Source: Pseudooceanicola marinus (GTDB lineage: Bacteria > Pseudomonadota > Alphaproteobacteria > Rhodobacterales > Rhodobacteraceae). From it: a DNA stretch of 64,000 nt. The notes beneath the pieces are model-generated. The model searched no databases. It had not been told where the DNA came from and was given only the letters and a program-made list of their open reading frames with translations. Where the stretch lies: positions 310,001 to 374,000 of the forward strand of contig NZ_PGTC01000018.1 of NCBI RefSeq assembly GCF_002786295.1, read 5' to 3'. Shown one piece after another: positions 52,620 through 60,695 of the stretch. Position numbers and translations under genes: made by a program. How positions within the stretch are numbered: the stretch's first letter is position 1; each line of letters starts with the position of its first letter.

Positions 52620-53711
52620 CTAGCCCCGCCCGGCGGGAAAGACGAAGCAGCGGTCGCGCCGGATCGTCAGCCACAGCGCCTTGCCCGGTTTGGGCAGGAA
52701 GACATTGGGCACCGTGGCCTTCAGAACCGAGCCGTCGTGATCCATGCGGAATTCCACCAGGGACTCGTTGCCCATGAATCGGGCGCGCTGCACGACGCCC
52801 CGCGCCGGGGTGCCATGTTCCGCCGTGGGCAGAGGCCCCTGGCCGCTGCGGTCGAAGTCGATGCGCAGGTGCTGCGGGCGGATCACGATCTCCACCTCGG
52901 CGCCATCGGGCTGACCCGGCGCCAGGAAGCGGCCGAAGGGCGTCTCGGTCAGGGCGCCTTGAACTGTACCGCGTATAACATTGATGTCACTGAAGAAAGC
53001 TACCGCGGCCTTGTCGCGCGGGGCGTTGTAGATGTTGTAGGGTGCGCCCTGCTGCACGATCCGCCCGCCGCGCATCAGCGCGATCTCGTCGGCCATGCGC
53101 ATCGCCTCGTCCGGCTCATGGGTGACCAGCAGGACGGCGGCGCCCTCCTCCTTCAGCACGTCCAGCGTCTCGTCCCGAATCTCGTCTCGCAGGCGATTGT
53201 CGAGACCGGAAAAGGGTTCGTCCATCAGCATCACGCGCGGCTTCGGCGCCAGGGCGCGGGCCAGGGCCACGCGCTGTTGCTCGCCGCCCGACAGATGGTG
53301 CGGGTAGCTGTCGATGTGGCGCATCAGGTCGACACGGGTCAGCAGTTCCTCGACCCGGGCGCGCTGTTCGGCCCTGCCGCCGTCGAGGCCGAAGGCGACG
53401 TTCTGCGCCACGGTCAGATGGGGAAACAGGGCGAAATCCTGGAACATCAGCCCGATGCGGCGCCGCTCGGGCGGGATGCGGAAATGGGTGTCGCAGATCA
53501 GGCTGCCGTCCACGTGGATGGTGCCGCTGTCCTGCATCTCGACGCCCGCGATCATCCGCAGCGTGGTGGATTTGCCGCAGCCCGACGGCCCCAGCAGGCA
53601 GGTCACCTGCCCCGGCATCACCGACAGCGACACATCCTGCACGACCGCGCGCCCATCGTAGGACCGGCAGAGGTTGCGGATCTCCAGGCGCGGGGTCTGC
53701 TGCTCGGGCAC
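52620..53711 (-). CDS. FbpC-like ABC transporter ATPase without adjacent permease
   Basis: A 363-residue ATPase. Walker A is LLGPSGCGKSTTLRM, the signature is LSGGEQQRVALARAL and Walker B is VMLMDEPFSGLD. The C-terminal 110 residues are a TOBE-type regulatory domain. The closest pattern is iron(III)/polyamine importers (FbpC/PotA). No permease or binding-protein gene is adjacent, so it probably serves a transporter encoded elsewhere. The GTG at 53711 was chosen because the upstream frame starts only with TTG and adds a non-family segment. Confidence 0.8.
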   Translation of the reverse strand: MPEQQTPRLEIRNLCRSYDGRAVVQDVSLSVMPGQVTCLLGPSGCGKSTTLRMIAGVEMQDSGTIHVDGSLICDTHFRIPPERRRIGLMFQDFALFPHLTVAQNVAFGLDGGRAEQRARVEELLTRVDLMRHIDSYPHHLSGGEQQRVALARALAPKPRVMLMDEPFSGLDNRLRDEIRDETLDVLKEEGAAVLLVTHEPDEAMRMADEIALMRGGRIVQQGAPYNIYNAPRDKAAVAFFSDINVIRGTVQGALTETPFGRFLAPGQPDGAEVEIVIRPQHLRIDFDRSGQGPLPTAEHGTPARGVVQRARFMGNESLVEFRMDHDGSVLKATVPNVFLPKPGKALWLTIRRDRCFVFPAGRG

Positions 53712-53825
53712 TTTGGCTCTTTTCCGATGAATTACGTCAGGTTCCGCCCCAATAGCAGCCCGCCCCGGCCCGCGCAATCGCGGGCGGGACAGGCCGTCGG
53801 GGGCGGATTGCCTCAGGCGTCGAGC

Positions 53826-54605
53826 CTAGAAGGTCGAGTTGAAGGCGCCGCCGTCCAGCAGAACGTTCTGCCCGATCATGAAGGCGGCATGGGCCGAGCA
53901 CATGAAGGCGCAGGTCTGGCCGAAGGCCTCGGCCGTGCCATAGGCATGCGCCGGGATGTTCGCCATGCGGGCCTCGCGGGCCTCTTCCATGGTGATGCCC
54001 TGCTGTTTCACCACTGCCCCGTCCAGCGAGGCCGCGCGGTCCGTGTCATGGATGCCGGGCAGCAGGTTGTTGATCACCACGCCATGCGGCGCCACCTGGC
54101 GCGCGGTGCCGGCGACATAGCCGGTCAGGCCCGCGCGGGCCGAGTTCGACAGGCCCAGCACGCCGATCGGGGATTTCACCGACTGCGAGGTGATGTTGAC
54201 CACCCGGCCCCAGCCCTGCTCGATCATGCCCGGAAGCTGTGCCTTCATCAGCGCGATCGGCGTCAGCATGTTGGCGTCCAGCGCCTGGATGAAATCCTCG
54301 CGTTCCCAGTCGGTCCACATGCCCGGGGGCGGGCCACCGGCGTTGGTCACCAGGATGTCCACCTGGCCCGCGGCCTCCAGCACCTGGGCGCGCCCCTCTT
54401 CGCTGACGATGTCGGCGGCGACGGCCGTGACCTCGACCCCGTAGGAGGTGCGGATCTCCTCCGCCGTCGCCTCCAGCGCCTCGGCGCCGCGCGCGTTCAG
54501 CACCAGATCCACGCCCGCCTCGGCCAGCGCCAGGGCGCAGCCGCGCCCCAGCCCCTTGGACGAGGCGGTGACCAGCGCGCGTTTTCCCTTGATTCCCAGA
54601 TCCAT
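53826..54605 (-). CDS. SDR family protein with non-canonical active site
   Basis: A 259-residue short-chain dehydrogenase-like protein. It starts MDLGIKGKRALVTASSKGLG. NAGGPPPGMW and VVNITSQSVKSP (the Ser) are visible, but the YxxxK pair reads SNSARAG, so Tyr and Lys are absent. The C-terminus IGQNVLLDGGAFNSTF is family-like. Homologues with the same change exist as far as I recall, so this is a diverged subfamily rather than a mutation. Function unknown. Confidence 0.78.
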   Translation of the reverse strand: MDLGIKGKRALVTASSKGLGRGCALALAEAGVDLVLNARGAEALEATAEEIRTSYGVEVTAVAADIVSEEGRAQVLEAAGQVDILVTNAGGPPPGMWTDWEREDFIQALDANMLTPIALMKAQLPGMIEQGWGRVVNITSQSVKSPIGVLGLSNSARAGLTGYVAGTARQVAPHGVVINNLLPGIHDTDRAASLDGAVVKQQGITMEEAREARMANIPAHAYGTAEAFGQTCAFMCSAHAAFMIGQNVLLDGGAFNSTF

Positions 54606-54755
54606 GTCATCGTCCTCCTGTGCTGCGGCAGCCGACCCAATTGTGGTTAACCAACTGGAAACTTTCCGCGAAATGATCCGTTACTCGCCCGTATCCCGCC
54701 ACAATCGCCGCTTAGGCCTTTCGGCAGGACCGAGACCGGAGGTAACCTGAACGCC

Positions 54756-55808
54756 ATGACAAACCTGCCCAGCCAACCGGCTACCGCCATCCCGGTGTTT
54801 GTATCCGCCGCGCTCGAAGTCGTCCATGGCGTCAACGAGGGCGACGCCCTGTCCTTTGCCGATGACCTGGTGCCGGATGATATCTACTGGTTCGATGGCC
54901 GCGCCCTGCAGGCCCGGATGATGGTCGAGATGCGCGCCGATGGCGCCATGCAGGTGGCGGCCGGCTCGCCCACGGGTGAGGCGGGCCAGGCGCTGCACCT
55001 CGACAGCTGCCTGATCTTCATGTCGCCCGATGGCGAGACGAGCGAGGTGCTGGTGCTGGTCGCGGTGGACGACGAGGGCGACGTGGACGAGGTTTACGCC
55101 CTGCCCCTGGCGCCCCTTATGCCGCGCCACGACTACCGGCTTGTCGGCATCGACCGCCAGGGCGCGCCGCGCAAGTTCGCCGAGGTGGGTTGCGTCTCCT
55201 TCACCCGGGGCACGATGATCACCATGGCCTCCGGCGCGCAGCGCGCCATCGAGGATCTGCAGGTCGGCGACCGGGTGCTGACCCGCGACGACGGCCCGCA
55301 GGAGATCCGATGGATCGGCCACCAGACCCATCGGGCCACGGGCGAGTTTGCCCCGATCGTCATCAAGGCCGGCGCCTTGTCGAACAGCAACGACCTGGTG
55401 GTCAGCCCCGAACACCGGCTGTTCATCTACCAGCGCCAGGACCGGCTGGGCCTGGGCCGCAAGGAGGTGCTGGTGCGCGCCCGTCACCTGGTCGACGGCG
55501 AGACGATCTATCGTCAGGACGGCGGGTTCGTTGACTATTTCCAGCTGCTCTTCGACCGGCACGAGATCATCTATGCCGAGGGCATCGCCGCCGAGACCCT
55601 GCTGCTGGACACCCGCACCATGGCGGCCCTGCCGCCCGAACTGGACCCGGAGCTGGGCCGCGTGCTGAAGAACGCACTGCCCCGCCATGCGGATCAGGCG
55701 CACCTGCGGTTCGAGGTGGCCCCCAAGACGCTAGACCGCCCCGATGCGCTGGAGCTGCTGCGCGACGCCCTGCGCGGGGTGACGCCCCCCACCGCCCGGC
55801 GCCACTGA
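54756..55808 (+). CDS. Hint-domain (intein-like) protein
   Basis: A 350-residue protein. Residues 1 to about 145 form an unknown beta-rich domain. A Hint_2-type domain starts at CVSFTRGTMITMASG (residue about 148), continues with IEDLQVGDRVLTRDDG and ends VSPEHRLFIYQ. Hint domains can cut or splice themselves, using the first Cys and the later HR pair. No signal peptide is seen. Rhodobacteraceae carry many such proteins, and their job is not known. Confidence 0.8.
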   Translation: MTNLPSQPATAIPVFVSAALEVVHGVNEGDALSFADDLVPDDIYWFDGRALQARMMVEMRADGAMQVAAGSPTGEAGQALHLDSCLIFMSPDGETSEVLVLVAVDDEGDVDEVYALPLAPLMPRHDYRLVGIDRQGAPRKFAEVGCVSFTRGTMITMASGAQRAIEDLQVGDRVLTRDDGPQEIRWIGHQTHRATGEFAPIVIKAGALSNSNDLVVSPEHRLFIYQRQDRLGLGRKEVLVRARHLVDGETIYRQDGGFVDYFQLLFDRHEIIYAEGIAAETLLLDTRTMAALPPELDPELGRVLKNALPRHADQAHLRFEVAPKTLDRPDALELLRDALRGVTPPTARRH

Positions 55809-55818
55809 CGGCACGGGC

Positions 55819-55882
55819 AGAGGGGGCGCTGCCCCCGTCTCCGTGCCGGAGACTCCCCCGGAGTATTTCCGGCCAACGTATG
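55819..55882 (+). repeat. Dispersed intergenic element, copy F
   Basis: GGGGGCGCTGCCCCC stem, a second stem (CTCCGTGCCGGAG), CCCCC and the core CGGAGTATTTCCGGCCAAC followed by TATGG. It lies just after the Hint-domain gene. Confidence 0.7.
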
Positions 55883-56092
55883 GGGGGAAAGGGCGCCCCG
55901 GGCGGGCCGGACCGCCGAAGATGCCCCGTCGCGCCGGTTGGAGCCGACGGATGGCCGGCGGCCCCGGGCGCCCGCCCTTGTCTTCACCTTGTTTCAAATA
56001 CTCATCTGCGCGACAGTCGCCGCAGGCACCACGCTCCCCGCCTTTCGCTGCCGCCAGCCATGGGCAGTCAGCCGCACGGCCACGCAGCGCGC

Positions 56093-56120
56093 TTGCCCTT
56101 TTTCCGATCCCTGATATACG
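56093..56120 (+). promoter_or_regulatory. Candidate promoter of prfC, leaderless layout
   Basis: TTGCCC (56093-56098), a 16-base spacer and TATACG (56115-56120). The prfC ATG begins 8 bases after the -10, close to where transcription would start. No ribosome-binding site fits between them. Confidence 0.45.
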
Positions 56121-56127
56121 CCGCAAC

Positions 56128-57735
56128 ATGCTCGATACCGCTTCCAACCGCCCCAAATTGCCGCCCGAGATCGCCCGGCGCCGGACCTTCGCCATCATCT
56201 CTCACCCGGATGCGGGGAAGACGACCCTGACGGAGAAATTCCTGCTCTACGGCGGCGCCATCCAGATGGCCGGCCAGGTGCGCGCCAAGGGCGAGGCGCG
56301 GCGGACGCGGTCGGACTTCATGCAGATGGAGAAGGACCGGGGCATTTCCGTTTCGGCCTCCGCCATGTCCTTCGATTTCAAGGAATTCCGCTTCAACCTG
56401 GTGGACACGCCCGGCCACAGCGACTTCTCCGAAGACACCTATCGCACCCTGACGGCGGTGGATGCGGCGATCATGGTGATCGACGGGGCCAAGGGCGTGG
56501 AGAGCCAGACCCAGAAGCTGTTCGAGGTCTGCCGGTTGCGCGACCTGCCGATCCTGACCTTCTGCAACAAGATGGACCGTGAAAGCCGCGAGGTCTTCGA
56601 CATCATCGACGAGATCCAGGAGAACTTGGCAATCGACGTGACGCCGGCCAGCTGGCCCATCGGCATGGGCCGCGATTTCCTCGGCTGCTACGACATGCTG
56701 AACGACCGGCTGGAGCTGATGGACCGCGCCGACCGCAACCGGGTGGCGGAATCCATCCGCATCGACGGTCTGGACGATCCCAAGCTGGATGAACACATCC
56801 CCGCCGACCTGCTGGAGAAGCTGCGCGAAGAGGTCGAGATGGCGCGCGAACTGTTGCCGCCGCTGGACCGTCAGGCCCTGCTGGACGGGACGCTGACGCC
56901 GATCTGGTTCGGATCCGCCATCAATTCCTTCGGAGTGAAGGAGCTGATGGACGGCATCGGCACCTACGGCCCCGAGCCGCAGGTGCAGGCGGCCGAGCCG
57001 CGCCAGATCGCGCCGGAAGAAACCAAGGTCGCGGGCTTCGTCTTCAAGGTGCAGGCCAACATGGACCCCAAGCACCGCGACCGGGTGGCCTTCCTGCGCA
57101 TGGCGTCGGGCCACTTCAAGCGCGGCATGAAACTGACCCATGTGCGCACCAAGAAGCCCATGTCGATCTCCAACCCCGTGCTGTTCCTGGCCTCCGACCG
57201 GGAACTGGCCGAGGAAGCCTGGGCCGGCGACATCATCGGCATTCCGAACCACGGCCAGCTGCGCATCGGCGACACGCTGACCGAGGGCGAGGCGCTGCGC
57301 GTCAGCGGCATCCCGTCGTTTGCGCCGGAACTGCTGCAAAGCGTCCGCGCGGGTGACCCGATGAAGGCCAAGCACCTGGAAAAGGCGCTGATGCAGTTCG
57401 CCGAGGAAGGCGCCGCCAAGGTCTTCAAACCCGCCATCGGCTCCGGCTTCATCGTCGGCGTCGTCGGCGCGTTGCAGTTCGAGGTGCTGGGCAGCCGGAT
57501 CGAGATGGAATACGGCCTGCCGGTGCGGTTCGAGCCGTCGCAGTTCACCTCCGCCCGCTGGGTGAAGGGGGACCGCCTGGCGGTCGACAAGTTCGTCAAC
57601 GCCAACAAGCAGCACATTTCCTACGACCATGACGGCGACGTCGTCTACCTGACGCGCCTGCAGTGGGACATCGACCGGGTCGACCGGGATTACCCGGACA
57701 TCACCCTGTCGGCCACGAAAGAGATGATGGTCTGA
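56128..57735 (+). CDS. prfC: Peptide chain release factor 3
   Basis: A 535-residue translational GTPase that recycles RF1 and RF2. Motifs are SHPDAGKTTLTEKF (G1), RGISVSASAM (G2), DTPGHSDFSED (G3) and TFCNKMDR (G4). Domains II and III follow, ending RLQWDIDRVDRDYPDI. Length is normal. Two glycosyltransferase-like genes follow. Confidence 0.95.
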   Translation: MLDTASNRPKLPPEIARRRTFAIISHPDAGKTTLTEKFLLYGGAIQMAGQVRAKGEARRTRSDFMQMEKDRGISVSASAMSFDFKEFRFNLVDTPGHSDFSEDTYRTLTAVDAAIMVIDGAKGVESQTQKLFEVCRLRDLPILTFCNKMDRESREVFDIIDEIQENLAIDVTPASWPIGMGRDFLGCYDMLNDRLELMDRADRNRVAESIRIDGLDDPKLDEHIPADLLEKLREEVEMARELLPPLDRQALLDGTLTPIWFGSAINSFGVKELMDGIGTYGPEPQVQAAEPRQIAPEETKVAGFVFKVQANMDPKHRDRVAFLRMASGHFKRGMKLTHVRTKKPMSISNPVLFLASDRELAEEAWAGDIIGIPNHGQLRIGDTLTEGEALRVSGIPSFAPELLQSVRAGDPMKAKHLEKALMQFAEEGAAKVFKPAIGSGFIVGVVGALQFEVLGSRIEMEYGLPVRFEPSQFTSARWVKGDRLAVDKFVNANKQHISYDHDGDVVYLTRLQWDIDRVDRDYPDITLSATKEMMV

Positions 57736-57771
57736 CTTGCAGGGGAGCCGCCCAGTGGGCATTGTCGCGCC

Positions 57772-59523
57772 ATGAGCGGCTCCTCGACATACGGCGGTTT
57801 TCGCCGCGTTATCACCCAGATGGAAGGGCGCCGCGCGCCCATGACCTTCGGCCCCGGCGAGGCCCTGCCCCCCGAGGATCTGGATTTTGCCCCACTGAAG
57901 ACTCGGCTGGTGCGCCCGGTCGAAGAGCCCTTCCGCTCCTCCGACAGCACCTTCGCCTACAAGCTGCGCGAGTTGTCGGCCCAGTTCGAGGGCGAGCCAG
58001 AGCTGCTGGCCCTGCACGGGCTGCTGATCGCCAGCCTGCGGCGGCGGGACCAGCCCGCCCAGACAGCGCCGCTGTTCCTGCGCATGTGGCGCGAAGAGCC
58101 GGAGTTCCTGCTGGAACACCTGGACGCGCGCTGGCTGATTTCGGCGGTGACCACCTTCGCCGACCATGGCGAGACAGAGGTGCAGCGGCGCCTGGGCCAG
58201 GCGCTGACCGTGCTCTTCTCCACCATCAAGCTTTATGAAACCGAGCGGCTGCATTCCGGCATTGAGCCCTGGGAGGCCTTCACCGAGATCCGCAAGCGCC
58301 CGCGCCGCCTGGCGCTGAAGATGGACGCCTATGCGATCCATTCCGGTGGGCTGGACGTGAACATGCTGGGCCGGCTGTGGCAGGACGCCTCGGAGGACGC
58401 GGTGATCTGGCCCCTGGCGCAACGCCTGTTGTTGCTCTTGGACGGGGACGACCGCAATGTCTTCCGCCGGTTCAAGCTGATGCGCGAGGCGCGGCAGACC
58501 AAGACCGCACGCGAGTCGAAGAAGCTGTTCGAAATCAAGAGAGTGAGCGACCGCTCCCGCGTGGCCTCCACCGCCGGGCAGCGCATCGAACACGATCCGC
58601 ACAAGATCCGCTGGGGGGTCGTAAGCACGGTGAAGGCACCACTGGCGCGGATCGCCCGCTTCGCCGCCTATCACCTGAAGGAAGGCGCGGCGCAGATCGA
58701 CCTCTACCTGGATCAACCCGATCCCGTCGTGGGGCAGTTCTTCGGGGACGAGCCCCGGGTGCGCGTGACCCAGTGCGACGAGGCCTACTGGCAGGCGCAG
58801 GACAAACCCCGCCCCGAAACGCACCAGCTGCGCCAGCTGCGCAATGCCACCCTGGCCTACCGCGCCAGCGAGCTGGATTTCCTCGCCCATATCGACGTTG
58901 ACGAATACCTGATGCCGCCGCAGCCGATGAACTGGGTGCTGGCCCATCTGCCCGACAAGATCGCCGCACTGCAGATCCGCCCGGCCGAGATGCTGGCCGG
59001 GTCCGAGCGGCACTTCAAGCTGACCGATCGCGACGCGGGGCATGAGAAATACGCCCTGGCCGCCGTCTATCCCACCTTCGGTGGCCATCTGAAGGGCGGC
59101 TTCCTCAGTCATGTGACCGGCAAGGTCATCGTGCGCACCGGGCTGGAGGACGTGCGCCTGTCGGTGCATCACCTGACCCTGAACGGGGCCAACGTGCAGA
59201 ACCGCGCGGTCCTGCTGGGCGGCTACGTGGGCCATGCCCATGTCCGGTCCTGGGCCGAGTTCCGCGAGAAGCTGGACTTCCGCCTGACCGAAGGGTCTTA
59301 CCGCAAGAAGGACGACCGTTTCGGCCTTTACGACGTGGTCGAATTCCTGCGCGAGAGCGAGGGGGAAACCGGGCTGCACCAGCTTTACGAGGAGGTCTGC
59401 GCGGACACGCCCGAACTGCGGGAGAGGCTGGGACAATACGGCATGCTGCTGACCCGCGACCTGGAGCTGGACGACTGCTGTCGCCGGGTCTTCGGGCGTC
59501 TGCCGGAGGAGCAGCCGGCATGA
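57772..59523 (+). CDS. Glycosyltransferase-like protein with N-terminal extension (GT 4)
   Basis: A 583-residue protein. Residues 1 to about 280 form a helical domain of unknown kind, with MWREEPEFLLEHLDARWLIS. From VVSTVKAPLARIARFAAYHL on it resembles the family 2-like glycosyltransferases. The DxD-type site is LAHIDVDEYLMPP near residue 377, and VYPTFGGHLKGGFLSHV is shared with the next gene. Its stop overlaps the next start by four bases. The N-terminal part could be a substrate- or partner-binding module. Confidence 0.75.
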   Translation: MSGSSTYGGFRRVITQMEGRRAPMTFGPGEALPPEDLDFAPLKTRLVRPVEEPFRSSDSTFAYKLRELSAQFEGEPELLALHGLLIASLRRRDQPAQTAPLFLRMWREEPEFLLEHLDARWLISAVTTFADHGETEVQRRLGQALTVLFSTIKLYETERLHSGIEPWEAFTEIRKRPRRLALKMDAYAIHSGGLDVNMLGRLWQDASEDAVIWPLAQRLLLLLDGDDRNVFRRFKLMREARQTKTARESKKLFEIKRVSDRSRVASTAGQRIEHDPHKIRWGVVSTVKAPLARIARFAAYHLKEGAAQIDLYLDQPDPVVGQFFGDEPRVRVTQCDEAYWQAQDKPRPETHQLRQLRNATLAYRASELDFLAHIDVDEYLMPPQPMNWVLAHLPDKIAALQIRPAEMLAGSERHFKLTDRDAGHEKYALAAVYPTFGGHLKGGFLSHVTGKVIVRTGLEDVRLSVHHLTLNGANVQNRAVLLGGYVGHAHVRSWAEFREKLDFRLTEGSYRKKDDRFGLYDVVEFLRESEGETGLHQLYEEVCADTPELRERLGQYGMLLTRDLELDDCCRRVFGRLPEEQPA

Positions 59524-60512
59524 GCGACAGCTGGGCCGCCGTCGCCACCGTCAAGGCGCCGGTCGAAGAGGTGCTGTCCTTCGCCGCCTGGCACCTGGAG
59601 CTGGGGGCGGCAAGGCTGCACATCTACCTGGATGACCCGGAGGACCCGGCCTACCCGATCCTGAAGGCCCATCCGAAGATCCGCGCGATGCAATGCGACG
59701 ACCGCTACTGGCGGCGCGTGGCGCGGGACGGCCGCCCCGACAAGCACCAGATGCGCCAAACCCTGAACGCCAGCCACTGCTACAACGCCAAGAACCGGCA
59801 CGACTGGCTGGCGCATATCGACGTAGACGAGTTCCTGCTGCCCGACCGCCCCGTGGCGGAGATCCTGGCGGCCCTGCCACCCGACGTCCTCTCGGCCCGC
59901 ATGCGCCCGATGGAGGTGCTGGCCCGCCCCGACCGCCCTGAGGAGCAGGGGCCCGACGCGGAGGGATCAGACACGGAGGCGCCAGTGCATCTGCGCGCCT
60001 TCTCCCTGCCCCTGGCGCAACGCCATGCGCAAACGGAACGGATCTACCCCGAGTTCGGCGCCTTCCTGAATGGCGGGATGCTGTCGCATGTTGCGGGTAA
60101 GCTCTTCGTCCGCAGGGGGCTGCCCGATGTCCGGTTCCGAATCCACCGGGTCCTCAGTGCGGGCGAGGCCGACCCCGGCCAGCAAGAGCTGCCGGAGATC
60201 CCGGTGGCGCATTTCCACGCGACGTCCTGGGCGGACTGGCAGGCCCATTACCGCTTCCGCCTGGATCGCGGCGCCTACCGGGCAGAGCTGAAACCACCGC
60301 GCCGGGCCGACGCGGGATCGGTCAACCTGCACACATTGCTGTCGACCCTTGAGGACAGCGAAGGGGACCCCGGCCTGCGCCGCTTCTTCGACGAGGTCTG
60401 CGCCGACACCCCGGCCCTGCGCGACCGGCTGGCCGCCGAAGGCCTGCTGCGCGAGGTGACCATGGACTTTGCCGCCCTGCGGGCCCGCCATTTTCCCGAT
60501 GTGGGCGCCTGA
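59520..60512 (+). CDS. Glycosyltransferase-like protein (GT 5)
   Basis: A 330-residue paralogue of the C-terminal half of GT 4: AVATVKAPVEEVLSFAAWHL at the start, LAHIDVDEFLLPDR at the metal site, IYPEFGAFLNGGMLSHV later. The ATGA overlap makes translation coupled to GT 4. The two may act in sequence on one acceptor. No sulfotransferase partner is present, unlike in the 6.7-12 kb cluster. Confidence 0.75.
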   Translation: MSDSWAAVATVKAPVEEVLSFAAWHLELGAARLHIYLDDPEDPAYPILKAHPKIRAMQCDDRYWRRVARDGRPDKHQMRQTLNASHCYNAKNRHDWLAHIDVDEFLLPDRPVAEILAALPPDVLSARMRPMEVLARPDRPEEQGPDAEGSDTEAPVHLRAFSLPLAQRHAQTERIYPEFGAFLNGGMLSHVAGKLFVRRGLPDVRFRIHRVLSAGEADPGQQELPEIPVAHFHATSWADWQAHYRFRLDRGAYRAELKPPRRADAGSVNLHTLLSTLEDSEGDPGLRRFFDEVCADTPALRDRLAAEGLLREVTMDFAALRARHFPDVGA

Positions 60513-60567
60513 GGCGGCGCGAAACCCTCTGTTTCGTGTCAGACAGCGTCACAAGATCCCACGCTCG

Positions 60568-60596
60568 TTGACCTTTTGGCCCGTCTAAGGTATGCG
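60568..60596 (+). promoter_or_regulatory. Candidate promoter of the DEAD-box helicase gene
   Basis: TTGACC (60568-60573), a 17-base spacer and TATGCG (60591-60596). The ATG is 100 bases further on, so the mRNA would have a long leader containing GGGGGCGCTCTGCCCC-type pairing. Long structured leaders are common for DEAD-box helicase genes controlled by temperature. Confidence 0.5.
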
Positions 60597-60695
60597 ACGG
60601 CACGTAAATCGCGATGCCGTGAGGCGCGCGGGGGCGCTCTGCCCCACGACGTTAGACGCTACGGGCCAAGATGTGTCCGTATAGATCGGATACAA

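Larger units (their letters stand above)
55809..56127. other. Intergenic region before prfC
   Basis: 319 bases with repeat copy F, GC-rich inverted segments (GGGCGCCCCGGGC and its near complement about 80 bases on) and the candidate prfC promoter. No gene was seen. Confidence 0.45.
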
